A DNA stretch of 64,000 nt, from NCBI GenBank assembly GCA_004000035.1, contig RJAE01000009.1:62001-126000 (forward strand), read 5' to 3'. The translations under genes were made by a program, and so were the position numbers. Under the pieces are notes generated by a model that did not search any database, had not been told where the DNA came from, and was given only the letters and a program-made list of their open reading frames with translations. Position 1 is the stretch's first letter; each line of letters starts with the position of its first letter. Origin of the DNA: Arthrobacter sulfonylureivorans. Its GTDB lineage: Bacteria > Actinomycetota > Actinomycetes > Actinomycetales > Micrococcaceae. Of the stretch, positions 36,971 to 45,942 are shown piece after piece.

Positions 36971-37723
36971 GTGAAACGATTTACCACAGCAGTTCTGGCA
37001 ACAGCCACAGCAGCCGCCCTCAGCTTCGGTGCTGTCGCCCCCGCCGCCCAGGCGGCCACGGTCAGCGCACCGACTGCCGTCAGCATCGCCGCGGCCGTAA
37101 AAGTCAAAACGATCACGGGGGCCGAAAACACCCTGCTGGTCACGAAGAAAACCACCGCTACCGGCAAGGCCGGCAAAAAGGTGACCATCCCCGCAGGCAG
37201 CGTACTCTGGTCTGTCCGGTCCAAAGGGAAAAGCTGGGTTGCCACAAACGCCCTCGGTGAAGAACTCACCATCGCCAAGACAGCGGTGAAGAAGGCCGAG
37301 CAGGGCATGGCCGTCGCCAGAAAAGCCACCACCCGCTACGTCCTGGACAAGAACGGCAAGACCGTCGCCAAGGAGAAGGTCTTCAAGGACGCCATGTTCG
37401 CTGTGTTCGGGTATGCGAAGAATGGCAAAACTATGGTGCTCTCGCACGAACCCGGGCGCACCGCCTGGGTTCCCACGAAGAACCTGACGGCCCAGAAGAT
37501 GTCCGTATACAGGACCACGGCGGATGTGCGCCTGGGCACCGCGAACTACAAGGGGCCCCTCATCAAGAAGGGCACCAGGGTTGTCGCCACCGAAAGCTAT
37601 GACTTTCCCGACAAGACCTCCGTTCTGATGCTCAAGACCAGCGACGGCCTCCAGATCGCCAGCTTTCCCACTGCCCAGAGCAAGTTCAAGAAGACCGGCA
37701 CCGTAATGAGCAAGCTCAAGTAG
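36971..37723 (+). CDS. secreted protein of unknown function
   Basis: The 250-residue product has a signal peptide from a GTG start (MKRFTTAVLATATAAALSFG, cleaved near AQAATV). AGGA lies just before the GTG at 36971; an ATG 54 bases upstream would add a non-signal extension. The mature part is very lysine-rich, with two or three weakly similar modules of about 70 residues, each opening with a strand such as LLVTKKTTATGKAGKKV or VYRTTADVRLGTANYKG. These look like SH3b-type wall-binding modules. Binding to the cell wall is plausible but not shown. Confidence 0.65.
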   Translation: MKRFTTAVLATATAAALSFGAVAPAAQAATVSAPTAVSIAAAVKVKTITGAENTLLVTKKTTATGKAGKKVTIPAGSVLWSVRSKGKSWVATNALGEELTIAKTAVKKAEQGMAVARKATTRYVLDKNGKTVAKEKVFKDAMFAVFGYAKNGKTMVLSHEPGRTAWVPTKNLTAQKMSVYRTTADVRLGTANYKGPLIKKGTRVVATESYDFPDKTSVLMLKTSDGLQIASFPTAQSKFKKTGTVMSKLK

Positions 37724-38372
37724 CTGCATCTTCCACGCCGGAAAGGGGCGAACCCGCACAAAACAGGTCCGCCTCTATTTCGCTGCGCGGGTAAGTTGAC
37801 CCATCGCGGCGCGGTTAGGCCGCCAAGCCGCGGTACTTTTATCGGAGCTCCTGTTCGTAGCCTTGGACCATGGCGCTGTATTGGCCGGCCTGGCTCAGTG
37901 CCCAGGCGTTGTCGGGTATGTGCGTGGCCGGGGGTCTTCCGGTCGACCTCGATGCGCGGCAGGCCCCGGTCGAAACCGCTCACCGGCACGTCTCCTGGCA
38001 TTTGGGCCATAATCCGTGCGCCCACGGTGTTGAAGCGGCGGCGTCTCGTGTCGGGAGCCTCGAAAGTGCCGACAGCCGGATGATCCTGGCAAGGCCGTCG
38101 AAGGACGCTAACTCGAACGCTCGGTATTCCGGGCTGCCGAATAACGTCATAGTCCGCGTTCTTGGGACGTTGGACGTTGTGGAAGAGAAAGCCCAGAGTG
38201 CGTGAGGGGGCCGTCAAGCGTCCGGCGCCTGAGCGACGTAGGCGCTGTAATCGGCGTTTGGAGTGTGCTGTCACAGCCGAAGCCTTGCGCCTCATAAAAC
38301 TCCCGATCGCGCGGCGGCCGGCCCGGGTCCAGCGCGAGACAGTCGGCGCCAAGCAGGGGTGCTCGTGTGGGG
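37724..38372. other. 649-base gap, probably decayed coding sequence
   Basis: On the minus strand short protein-like phrases appear in shifting frames (for example FGSPEYRAFELASFDGLARI near 38120 and DNAWALSQAGQYSAMVQGYE near 37880), broken by stops and frameshifts. They look like one degraded gene, but I cannot assign a family. No intact gene is supported here. Confidence 0.35.
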
Positions 38373-38732
38373 CTAGAGGTCTCCGATCAGTGCGTGCAGG
38401 GCTTCCAGGTGCCGGCTTAGTGCTTCGCGTCCCGCATCGGTCAAGCTGAGCCAGGTGCGGGGCCGTTTTCCGACGTAGCCTTTCCTGATGCTGAGATACC
38501 CGGCCTGTTCCAGGATTCCGGCCTGTTTGCTCAGTACCGGGTCGCTGGCCTCGATGGCATCGCGCACCGCTGCAAACTCGGCGTCATCCACCCGGGCGAG
38601 GGCTGCGACGATGCTCAGCCGGACCGGGAGGCTCAGGTATTCATCCAGCCGGAGCCGCGGATGGGGTGATGCGCCGGTGTCAGTTGGGTGCGCCGCGTCG
38701 GGGGTCGGCTGGCCGCAGATACTCCTGGTCAC
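38373..38732 (-). CDS. winged-helix transcriptional regulator (HTH_34/MarR-like)
   Basis: The 119-residue product is a small DNA-binding regulator. Residues about 27-115 match the winged-helix type of pfam HTH_34: LDEYLSLPVRLSIVAALAR, a helix-turn-helix around DPVLSKQAGILEQAGYL, and a wing GKRPRTWLSLTDAGREAL. The GTG start at 38732 overlaps the stop of the membrane-protein gene (GTGA), so the two are translated together. The frame is open farther upstream, but only as a shadow. Regulators of this type usually repress the operon that contains them and a partner membrane protein. The 26-bp palindrome upstream at 39276-39301 is the likely target. Confidence 0.85.
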   Translation of the reverse strand: MTRSICGQPTPDAAHPTDTGASPHPRLRLDEYLSLPVRLSIVAALARVDDAEFAAVRDAIEASDPVLSKQAGILEQAGYLSIRKGYVGKRPRTWLSLTDAGREALSRHLEALHALIGDL

Positions 38733-39217
38733 GGTGTTTTCCCCCCGATATATGCTCGCGGACCTCGGTAGAGGTGATCGGAGACTCCCGCCATAAGAGG
38801 CAGCCCGGTCGCCCCGGCGTATGGGATCCACATCCATGCGTCGCGCACATCCGTCAGTTCCAGCAGGAGCATCCCGAGGCCAAAAAGCAGGACACTCAAG
38901 GCGAATCCGGTCGAATACCGTTTGCTCCAGCCCAGTCCCGATGCCCTCCGAAGGCGCGAGTAGCTGACGCTAGTGGCGATCATCCCAATGGCGAAGACTG
39001 CCGTGGCGGCGATGCTCAGCCAGAGAATGTCCTGCGGATAGACGTAGACGACCACCAGGAGGTAGAGCCCTATCAAGCTGGCCATCACGGCGGCGTAGCG
39101 GCCTCCGGCCAGGTCCGCCGAGCGGGCGAGCCGTGCGCCGCCGGTTCCGCCGAGCTGGGCTGCCCGTAATTGCTCTTTCAAATCGGGGTGGGATTCCTGA
39201 GAGTGGTTAGTTGACAT
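38729..39217 (-). CDS. four-helix membrane protein co-transcribed with regulator
   Basis: The 162-residue product has a hydrophilic N terminus of about 40 residues and about four transmembrane segments (near 45-62, 66-84, 103-121 and 126-144). This pairing of a small membrane protein with an HTH_34 regulator is common in actinobacteria, but its function is not known to me. The first ATG is at 39217 and the stop overlaps the regulator start. The promoter region carries the palindromes GTAACGTTAC (39263-39272) and the long one at 39276-39301. Confidence 0.75.
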   Translation of the reverse strand: MSTNHSQESHPDLKEQLRAAQLGGTGGARLARSADLAGGRYAAVMASLIGLYLLVVVYVYPQDILWLSIAATAVFAIGMIATSVSYSRLRRASGLGWSKRYSTGFALSVLLFGLGMLLLELTDVRDAWMWIPYAGATGLPLMAGVSDHLYRGPRAYIGGKTP

Positions 39218-39275
39218 GCGGGTCGCCTTTGACTGGTGCGCGTCCGTCCGTATGGACTGTCAGTAACGTTACAAC

Positions 39276-39301
39276 AAGTACATTCCATTTGGAAAGTACT
39301 T
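39276..39301. promoter_or_regulatory. 26-bp near-perfect palindromic operator
   Basis: The arms AAGTACATTCC (39276-39286) and GGAAAGTACTT (39291-39301) differ from perfect symmetry at a single pair. It lies 59-84 bases before the start of the membrane protein and regulator operon, next to a second palindrome GTAACGTTAC at 39263-39272. It is the probable autoregulatory site of the winged-helix protein. Confidence 0.65.
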
Positions 39302-39512
39302 ATGATTACTCTCGTCTGTTTGGCGCGGCGACAGTAGCAGGGGCCGCGATTCGCCCGTGCTCATTGCCTTCATCCTGAAGGGCATTTCGCTGGGGGTTAT
39401 GGGCGCGACCGCATCGAATCAGCCTCAAAAATGTCTGATCCTGCGCCCACCTTCGTATGCCGGGGGAAAAGCGCCGCAGCTGCCCCGAGGGGCTGTGTGT
39501 ATATTGCTTTGC

Positions 39513-40406
39513 ATGAGAAGCAACCGGATCGCCAGCGCTACTGGTGATCGCGTCAGCATTCCTGTGGCTGCGGGAGGTGCGGTGGCGGGAACGTTGCGGC
39601 TGCCCACTGCGTCTACCGCGGCCGCTGTAACAATTCATCCCGCCACTGCAGTAGGCGAGTGGCTCTACACCGGCTTTGCCGAGTATCTAGTGGGACACGG
39701 CTTCGCGGTCTTGACATACGATTACCGGGGCACCGGCGCCTCGGGCCGCCCGAAGGCCAACCGGGCGCTGAGGATGCGGGACTGGATGAATCAGGACGTT
39801 CCGGCTGTGGCCGACTGGATGTCTGAACGCCTCCCGCAGGTCCCCCATCTTGCCGTGGGACACAGCATTGGAGGCCAGGCCATGGCACTTAATAATGGAA
39901 CCACTGGCTTGCAGGGGTTCGTCGCTATCGCGTCCCATGCGGGGGTAACACGGGCCATCCAGGACTGGAAGGAACGGTCGAGGGTCGGACTGATACTGCA
40001 TGTTGTCGGACCAGCTTTTTCCCGGTTGATGGGAATGGTGCCTGGCCGCCGGCTGGGTATCGGGGAAGACATACCGGGAGCCGCAATGCTTGAGTGGAGT
40101 AAATGGTCCCGCATGCCTGGCTACTTCTTTGACGATCCGAGCATGCGCGCGGCAGAGAGCGCCGCGAAGGTGAACGCCGACGTCTTGGCCATCGGCTTCA
40201 GCGACGATCTCTGGGCTACGCCTCAACAGATTAACGCGCTCTACGGCCGATTATCCGGCGCAAACGTGGAACGTCGCACTTACACGCCCGAAGAAGGTGG
40301 GGTCCCCGCTATCGGTCACATGGGATTCTTCCGGCGCAATGGAAGAGAAGCTTTATGGCCCCCCGTCCTGGAATGGTTGGAAGCCAGGACCACATCCCGG
40401 TCGTGA
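39513..40406 (+). CDS. alpha/beta hydrolase
   Basis: The 297-residue product is an alpha/beta-fold hydrolase, probably an esterase or serine-peptidase-like enzyme (similar to COG4757 members). The oxyanion-side strand is LTYDYRGTGASG, the nucleophile elbow is GHSIGG near residue 115, and a late acid and histidine fit IGFSDDLWATP and AIGHMGFFR. The ATG at 39513 lacks a clear ribosome site; the open frame continues 156 bases upstream without similarity. No signal peptide is present. The substrate cannot be inferred. Its neighbour downstream is a broken regulator, which may once have controlled it. Confidence 0.8.
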   Translation: MRSNRIASATGDRVSIPVAAGGAVAGTLRLPTASTAAAVTIHPATAVGEWLYTGFAEYLVGHGFAVLTYDYRGTGASGRPKANRALRMRDWMNQDVPAVADWMSERLPQVPHLAVGHSIGGQAMALNNGTTGLQGFVAIASHAGVTRAIQDWKERSRVGLILHVVGPAFSRLMGMVPGRRLGIGEDIPGAAMLEWSKWSRMPGYFFDDPSMRAAESAAKVNADVLAIGFSDDLWATPQQINALYGRLSGANVERRTYTPEEGGVPAIGHMGFFRRNGREALWPPVLEWLEARTTSRS

Positions 40407-40510
40407 CCGAGGATGCTCTGGTCATCCCCTGCCGGAAACGGCGTTTCAAGCTGTTGATTATTCGTTATTCTGAACTGGCGTTCCCGGTACCCGGTTTCGT
40501 TGATCCTGCC

Positions 40511-41001
40511 GGCGACCACCGTGATGAGGTTTGCGATGCGGCAGAGGTTTTCGGGGAGCGCGGATACGCCCGCACCGGACTGAAGGACGTTGCCCGGCCG
40601 CCCAGCACAGGATCGTTACCGAGGACGCCATCGCTGTCCTGCAGCAGGGCCATCCGTCGCTCGATGCGATGATCATGTGCCGGGAGTTCGGTTGGCGCCT
40701 GGCCGGTGGTCAGGGCCGGCATCCGCCTTACCTTTGAGGCCTCTTCGTTCGGCCACCGGTTCCATGAACCGTACAGCGACTGGATCAAAGTTATGGAGTC
40801 CCTGTCACCGACCCCGATGCCTTGGCACGGCTGGTGGTGGCATGCTTTACCGGAGTTCAGCTGGTATCTGCGGTGATGACGGACAGGGCCGATGTCAGGG
40901 AGAGGATCAGGCACATGTGGCAGATCCTGCTGCCGGGGATCATCCATGAAGCCGCCGGCGCCGGCCCCCACGTCGACGCGGAGAGCATGGCCCGGCACTA
41001 A
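40511..41001 (+). pseudogene. broken TetR-type regulator of the gamma-butyrolactone receptor group
   Basis: Pieces in different frames reconstruct one regulator. VCDAAEVFGERGYARTGLKDVA (40526 onward) is the N-terminal helix-turn-helix of the TetR type. HPSLDAMIMCREFGWRL and AGIRLTFEASSFGHRFHEPY, with a following DWI, are the ligand-domain signature of ScbR/ArpA-like proteins. ALARLVVACFTGVQLVSAVM, and a further stretch to RIRHMWQILLPGIIHEAA, complete the C terminus, ending at TAA 40999-41001. At least two frameshifts and internal deletions separate the parts. The intact relatives sense gamma-butyrolactone signals, so loss here may mark a lost signalling circuit. Confidence 0.7.
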
Positions 41002-41060
41002 GGCAAGCGCCAGATAATCAGGTGCTGACCCACCCGACAGGAAACAGTGGGAACAGCCGT

Positions 41061-41363
41061 TCAGCCGTCGCAGTCGGTGCAGTAGGCGTGGCTGCCCTTC
41101 TGCCGGGCAATCTGGGACCGGTGGCGGACCATAAAGCACGACTGGCACGTGAATTCGTCGTCGGCCTGCGGGATGACCTGCACGGTCAGCTCCTCGGCGA
41201 TGAACTCGCCGCCGGGAACACCGGCTCCGTCCAGGCCGTCGGCCTCATCCAGTTCCAAGACGACGCTGCGGGCATCCGGTGCGCTTGCGGACTTCAGTGC
41301 CTGCAGAGAGGTCTGCTGGGATTCCTTGACGTCGGAACGAAGCTCGTCGTAATCGGTTGCCAC
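41061..41363 (-). CDS. DUF4193 family protein
   Basis: The 100-residue product is a near-canonical DUF4193 protein, a family found almost only in actinobacteria. It has the opening MATDYDELR, the core SVVLELDEADGLDGAGVPGG and a C-terminal CQSC...CTDC pair of Cys-x-x-Cys knuckles that probably bind zinc. Its function is not established; homologues are often abundant under standard growth. It stands alone, with an intergenic region of more than 400 bases upstream. Confidence 0.95.
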   Translation of the reverse strand: MATDYDELRSDVKESQQTSLQALKSASAPDARSVVLELDEADGLDGAGVPGGEFIAEELTVQVIPQADDEFTCQSCFMVRHRSQIARQKGSHAYCTDCDG

Positions 41364-41800
41364 TTGGCGTGTTCTCTTTTCTCGAAGGTTGAACCAGCTC
41401 CGTTAAAACGTAGAGCACTCCGCGGCTAAAGCCACATCGAGACACCAGCGGGCGATTATTCTGCGCTCGGTACACGCCAGCGGCATCAGCTTCCACACTC
41501 AGGACACCCCCACAGCCAGCAGAAGCTATGTCGGCTCTCAGGTTCTTCACGACCACACACATACCACCTGGACTGCGTTGGGGTAGGCCAAAGCGTTTAA
41601 TACCTGACACTTTCTGCTCTGCAAATGGCTACTAGGCAGAGGAGTTCCCCGGGATTCGGTTTGACCTGAAAGAAATACGAGATCGCATCAAAGAAAGTAA
41701 GGCTGCTGAATAGTTGAAAGTTGGAGTATCTACATTCACCGGAATATGATTTGTCAAGGTTCTTGATGGAACCTTTACCAAAAACTTCCCGAAGGTCGCC
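41364..41800. other. 437-base divergent intergenic region
   Basis: This stretch separates the minus-strand DUF4193 gene from the plus-strand STAS-like gene. No gene is recognised. It is A/T-rich between about 41640 and 41770 and probably holds both promoters; TTGTCAAGGTTCTTGATGGAAC near 41752 could include a -35 element for the rightward gene. Confidence 0.5.
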
Positions 41801-43195
41801 ATGCATCCTGTATCCCAATCAATCACGTGGGGCGCCGATCAGCCCGCGCGGGGACCCGGTGTCCTTTGCCGTCCCGAGATCGAATTCCTCTCCGACGGCG
41901 TCGTCTTCGTTCGCTGGCCGTCGCATGCGGCGATCGACGAGCTTGATGCTTTGGCGGCGATATCGCTCATCGAAGAGGTGGGTGGAGACGAACCCAGGCC
42001 GATGCTGGTCGACATGCACGGAATGCGTTCTGCCAGTTCCACAGCACTGGCAAAATTTGCCCAAGGCCTTCCCGCGACCAGGGTGGCGCTGGTCGGAACT
42101 TCCCCAGTTGAGCAAACGATTGTGCAGTTCTTCCGCACGATTCACCGGCCGACTTACCCGGCTACGTATTTCACCAAAGACACGGAGGCGCTGCAGTGGC
42201 TCACAGGCGGGCAATACAAAAGCGCCCCGGAAATACTTCCACAGATTCACAAGAAGGGGGATTCTGACTCTTCCGCCGTCGCTGACACCAGCATCCCCAC
42301 ACGCCGGTTCCGCATGAGCAAAGTACTGACCGGGCTGGTTCGTTCCGCAGCGGGGGCACAGCCTGAGCTGCAATCCTCGCCAATCCGGAGGCCCGCCGCC
42401 GAGGAGTCCCAGCCGGAACGGCCTGCGCAAGTATCAGCGGAAACACTGGATCTCATGACGAACGCCTTCCGCGGCAAGACGCGGCCCAAGGCTTTTTCAA
42501 TGGCACTCGGTGTCGCCGAGATCCTGGACGCCGCCGACGCTACCGCCTTCGCGGATCTCATCAGCCGATGCGGCGCCACCGAACGCTCTTTAGTTGCCAG
42601 CCACCTCTACCGGCACTACCGCCGATCTCCGGCCAAACTGACTCTTTGGGTTAATACGGCCCAAGCGACCTACTTCCACGCTCGATGGCGCGTCGCCAAC
42701 AGCGGCGTCCGGCGTGCGCGGCTGAACCCGGGAAAGATCACAACCGCCCGCCTCATCGACCGCGACAGTGCAGGACACAACGTCAGTCAAGAAATCCGTG
42801 ACGCCATCAGCCTGGTGAGCGGCCTCGTCTACTCGCCCTGGCCCGGACAACTCGGCATCGGCGCGCAAAGGAACATCATCAGTGTGGGAGCCGCTCTGGC
42901 ACGCGTGCTTGTTACCGAGGGCGACCACCACGGGCTGGCAGTCTGTTACCGCGAATACACGGACATCTACGATGCCCGGTACAGCGTCGTTGAAGAAGGC
43001 ACCGGAATCATCGACTTCATCCTGAAACACCCCGAAAAAACGGAACTCCTCTGCGAATACATGCGGGGCGGAAAATACGACACACCCGAAACCCTCCTGC
43101 GCGCCGTCACTTCAACCCCCAGGTTCCTCCGGTATCTGGACAGGACCAGAACAGCCCACGAAACCGGCCAGAGGATTGGCGCGATTGGCCCATAA
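41801..43195 (+). CDS. two-domain protein with N-terminal STAS-like (DUF7793-type) domain
   Basis: The 464-residue product joins an N-terminal domain of about 115 residues to a separate C-terminal domain of about 250 residues. The first part (EIEFLSDGVVFVRWPS, LVDMHGMRSASSTALAKFA, VALVGTSPVEQTIVQF) has the alternating strands and helices of SpoIIAA/STAS-like DUF7793 proteins. These occur in Micrococcaceae and may bind partner proteins. A variable linker (residues 150-215) follows. The C-terminal part has SLVASHLYRHYRRSPAKL, WRVANSGVRRARLNPGK and a GTGIIDFILKHPEKTELL segment; I know no family for it. It is a single-gene unit and probably cytoplasmic. Confidence 0.65.
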   Translation: MHPVSQSITWGADQPARGPGVLCRPEIEFLSDGVVFVRWPSHAAIDELDALAAISLIEEVGGDEPRPMLVDMHGMRSASSTALAKFAQGLPATRVALVGTSPVEQTIVQFFRTIHRPTYPATYFTKDTEALQWLTGGQYKSAPEILPQIHKKGDSDSSAVADTSIPTRRFRMSKVLTGLVRSAAGAQPELQSSPIRRPAAEESQPERPAQVSAETLDLMTNAFRGKTRPKAFSMALGVAEILDAADATAFADLISRCGATERSLVASHLYRHYRRSPAKLTLWVNTAQATYFHARWRVANSGVRRARLNPGKITTARLIDRDSAGHNVSQEIRDAISLVSGLVYSPWPGQLGIGAQRNIISVGAALARVLVTEGDHHGLAVCYREYTDIYDARYSVVEEGTGIIDFILKHPEKTELLCEYMRGGKYDTPETLLRAVTSTPRFLRYLDRTRTAHETGQRIGAIGP

Positions 43196-43574
43196 ATGCT
43201 CGTCTTCTCGTAACCAGCGGTCAGAAGTGCAAGCATAAATGCTGTATGGATTGACCAGCAGGTAAGCCAAATCCAACCACCCTGTATCCCGCAGAACGGC
43301 TTACGGCGCAAGATCGCGAAGGCACGAATTTTTCCCGCGCTGTGATGGCCGCCTTCCCTTGTATAGGGGCCGGCCCGGCATCCATAGATCGCGGGATCTG
43401 AAATGACGCCGAACCGGTGCGAGAACACTACCGACCCCGGTGCCCGACACGCCAGAGGTTTCACTCCTGACCGGATGGGGCAACGGCGCCCTTCCGTTTC
43501 ACAACCTGCCGGGCCATATTAGGTACATCCGACGGACTGCGCCCAGTCTGGCACAACGGACAAGGAGTCGAATT
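43196..43574. other. 379-base gap without a recognised gene
   Basis: No coding sequence or strong repeat is supported. The right end contains the ribosome site AAGGAG of the epimerase gene at 43575. The frame reading into that gene from 43440 is probably untranslated leader. Confidence 0.45.
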
Positions 43575-44474
43575 GTGGAGAGTTCACCGGTATTGGTTGT
43601 CGGCGGCACCGGGTATCTCGGAAGCCAGGTCGTAACAGCACTGCTGGACCGCGGCAGGCAGGTGCGGGCCCTGGTGCGGCCCGGTTCCGACGCGGCCCGG
43701 CTCGAAGCGGCCGGGGTCGAGATCGCGCGCGGAGACATGATGGATCCTGGCTCCCTGGTGCGCGCCATGGGCGACGTCGACGCGGTGGTAACGACCGCCG
43801 CCGGCTACACCGGCCACAGCCAGGGCGACACGTCCGAGATCGACGTAGTCGGAAACCGCAATCTCGTTGACTCGGCGGCACAGGTCGGTGTCCGCAGGTT
43901 TGTGCTCACCAGCATCCTCACCTGCGACCAGACACCGCAGATTCCCCACTTCTGGCATAAAAAACTCGCCGAAGACCGGCTGGAGGACAAGCACGTCTCC
44001 TTTGTGGCTCTCCGTCCCGGCGCCCTGCTGGACCAGGCCGCCAGATTCGGGGGAGACCCCTTCGCCCGGGGCAGCCTTTCCTGGTTGGGCTCGGCCAGTG
44101 TCCCGTTGACGTTCGTCCTGAGCACCGACCTCGCCTCGTACCTCGCCGCCGCTGTCGACGCCGACATCGCTGCAGGGGAGCGGATTGACATCGGATGGGA
44201 CCGTCCCGTGAGCATCCAGGACGTTGCCGAAATTTCCAGCCGTCTCCTTGGCCGGCAGATCGGAGTAGGGCCAAGGCCGACCGGCATGGGGGCGGCGGAG
44301 GCCCCTGGCGGCGTCGTCCCCGTTTCCGATGACATGGCCGCCATGCTGGAATGGTTCGAGACGGGCCGCTATGTGGCAGACACCACCCGTCAGGGTGAAG
44401 TCTTCGGGACGCCCACGGCTGAAGACGCCATCGGACGGTTCATCACAAGTCTTGGCCACCCTGTTCACGGCTAG
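43575..44474 (+). CDS. NAD(P)-binding epimerase/NmrA-like SDR protein
   Basis: The 299-residue product belongs to the atypical short-chain dehydrogenase group (NmrA or SDR_a5). The Rossmann motif VVGGTGYLGSQVV is near residue 8, GRQVRALVRPGS follows the second strand, and GDMMDPGSLVRAMGDVDAVV carries the third. There is no canonical YxxxK pair, which fits the atypical group. The GTG start at 43575 has AAGGAG nine bases before it and puts the Rossmann motif at the N terminus; the longer frame from 43440 would not. The reaction is unknown; relatives act as quinone reductases or redox sensors. The gene converges on the hydrolase at 44596. Confidence 0.85.
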   Translation: MESSPVLVVGGTGYLGSQVVTALLDRGRQVRALVRPGSDAARLEAAGVEIARGDMMDPGSLVRAMGDVDAVVTTAAGYTGHSQGDTSEIDVVGNRNLVDSAAQVGVRRFVLTSILTCDQTPQIPHFWHKKLAEDRLEDKHVSFVALRPGALLDQAARFGGDPFARGSLSWLGSASVPLTFVLSTDLASYLAAAVDADIAAGERIDIGWDRPVSIQDVAEISSRLLGRQIGVGPRPTGMGAAEAPGGVVPVSDDMAAMLEWFETGRYVADTTRQGEVFGTPTAEDAIGRFITSLGHPVHG

Positions 44475-44533
44475 GGTGGCCAACCGGCGAACTCGCGATA
44501 GTTGAACAGGCGGCTTCGCCGGTAAGTCACCCT
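44473..44533. terminator. bidirectional stem-loop between convergent genes
   Basis: AGGGTG (44473-44478) and ACCGGCGAA (44483-44491) pair with TTCGCCGGT (44515-44523) and CACCCT (44528-44533), a nested imperfect stem. It starts at the stop codon of the epimerase gene and faces the hydrolase transcribed from the other strand, so it may end both transcripts. Confidence 0.55.
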
Positions 44534-44595
44534 GGCCGGGCATCACTGCCAGCAAGACCGCCCGGCCGACTGGGGGGAATGAGCCGGGGTTCCTT

Positions 44596-45294
44596 CTAAG
44601 GGGTCTGTCGCCCTGCGGCCTCCTTGATCAGTGAAGCCACTGCCTGCGGCTGTGAGACATACACGGAGTGGCTTGCGGAAACCTCTGTGACCGAGGAACC
44701 GGCTCGTTCCGACATTGCGCGCTGCGCGGGCGGCGGGATCATCTGGTCTTCCGTGGTGATCAGATACCAGCTGGGCAAGCCTCGCCAGGCAGGCTTGGTG
44801 ATTGCCCCTTCAAGGGCGCCGACGCCCCAGGGGACCTGCGAGTCGGCCATGAAAGCTGCCTGCTGAGGCTGCACATCCGCCGCGAATGAAGCGGCGAATT
44901 TTTCGCGGTCCAGGAAGAGGAACCCGTCCTGTGGCGGAAGGATCGGCGGGACCGGTGCGCCGGGCGGCGGATCGGCGATGAGGGTGTTCACGGATTCGCC
45001 GGCGTCGGGTACGAACCCGGCGACGTATACGAGGGCAGTGACTTTCTCGTCAGTGCCGGCTTCGGTGACGACCGCGCCTCCGTAGGAGTGGCCGACAAGC
45101 ACGACTGGGCCCTCGCAGTCAGCGATGGCCCGCTTGGTAACGGCGACATCGTCATCAAGGGAGACGGTTGGGTTCTGGACGACGCTGACGTTGTAGCCCT
45201 CTGCTGTCAGGAGGTCGTACACGCCCTGCCAGCCTGATCCGTCCACGAAGCCGCCGTGCACTAGCACTACGTTTTTTATCGTTTCTTCGGGCAT
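44596..45294 (-). CDS. alpha/beta hydrolase (EstC-like)
   Basis: The 232-residue product is a compact alpha/beta hydrolase like the EstC/salicylate-esterase-like group. NVVLVHGGFVDGSGW holds the oxyanion loop, VVLVGHSYGGAVV the nucleophile elbow with Ser, and SASHSVYVSQPQAV the catalytic His. The ATG at 45294 follows GGAGAAA; the frame is open much farther upstream, across the decayed zinc-finger copy, and that part is a shadow. It is similar in plan to the gene at 59547, with matching HSYGGA and SQPQAV blocks, so they are likely paralogues. The substrate is unknown. Confidence 0.88.
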   Translation of the reverse strand: MPEETIKNVVLVHGGFVDGSGWQGVYDLLTAEGYNVSVVQNPTVSLDDDVAVTKRAIADCEGPVVLVGHSYGGAVVTEAGTDEKVTALVYVAGFVPDAGESVNTLIADPPPGAPVPPILPPQDGFLFLDREKFAASFAADVQPQQAAFMADSQVPWGVGALEGAITKPAWRGLPSWYLITTEDQMIPPPAQRAMSERAGSSVTEVSASHSVYVSQPQAVASLIKEAAGRQTP

Positions 45295-45419
45295 GGGATT
45301 TCTCCTACTCTCGAGATGGAGTAATAACTGGAATGCTAGACCCGCCCGCTTCGGGCACGCCAGAGTAAAAGAGCTGGGCAATGTCTGGAAATCCTCCCGC
45401 GGACTAGCGGGGATGCCAT

Positions 45420-45942
45420 CGCAGCAGCTCAGACCGGGCACTGGGACCGCGCCGCACTCGAGACCGCTCCGGACAGGTTGCGGCAGCGGCAGCCCCGTGA
45501 CGTCTAAAACCACCGGGACTGAGCTCCCGGCCGCGGCCCGGCCGGCGTAAAGTTGGCCTTGTTCCACGGGTATCCCGGCGAGGAGGCGGCCATGAGTGAT
45601 ACCGAAAGCCCCGGCATCGATGCGTCGATTCCGCCCGGCGGGACCGGCTGCCTCGAATGCGAAGCCGGCGGCGGCTGGTGGCTGCACCAGCGGCGGTGCG
45701 CCCAATGCAGCCACATCGGCTGCTGCGACAAATCACCCTCCCAACACGCCACAGCCCACGCGCGCAAAACCGGGCACCCGGTCATCCGCAGCTTCGAGCC
45801 GGGCGAGGACTGGTTCTAGGACTACCGCAGCTCCGCATACTCCCGCGGACCAGGGCTGGCACCCCCCGGCACATCATCCGCTGAGCCAGACCGCGCCCGG
45901 CCCTCACGGTTCCCTGCCGACTGGGAGGCACAGCTGCACTGA
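45420..45942 (+). pseudogene. copy A of the UBP zinc-finger segment, nonsense mutated
   Basis: The part from about 45420 repeats the 3 prime end of a DUF5996 gene (GHWDRAALETAPDRLRQ). The UBP-type zinc-finger gene then starts at ATG 45592 behind GAGGAGG. The finger is intact (GCLECEAGGGWWLHQRRCAQC, then HIGCCD and H-rich TAHARKTGHP), but codon 76 is TAG (45817-45819) where the intact copy has TGG. The frame continues to a matching end (FPADWEAQLH) at 45942. A 75-residue product covering the whole finger could still be made. Intact relatives may bind ubiquitin-like or other C-terminal tails, but bacterial function is not known. Confidence 0.75.
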
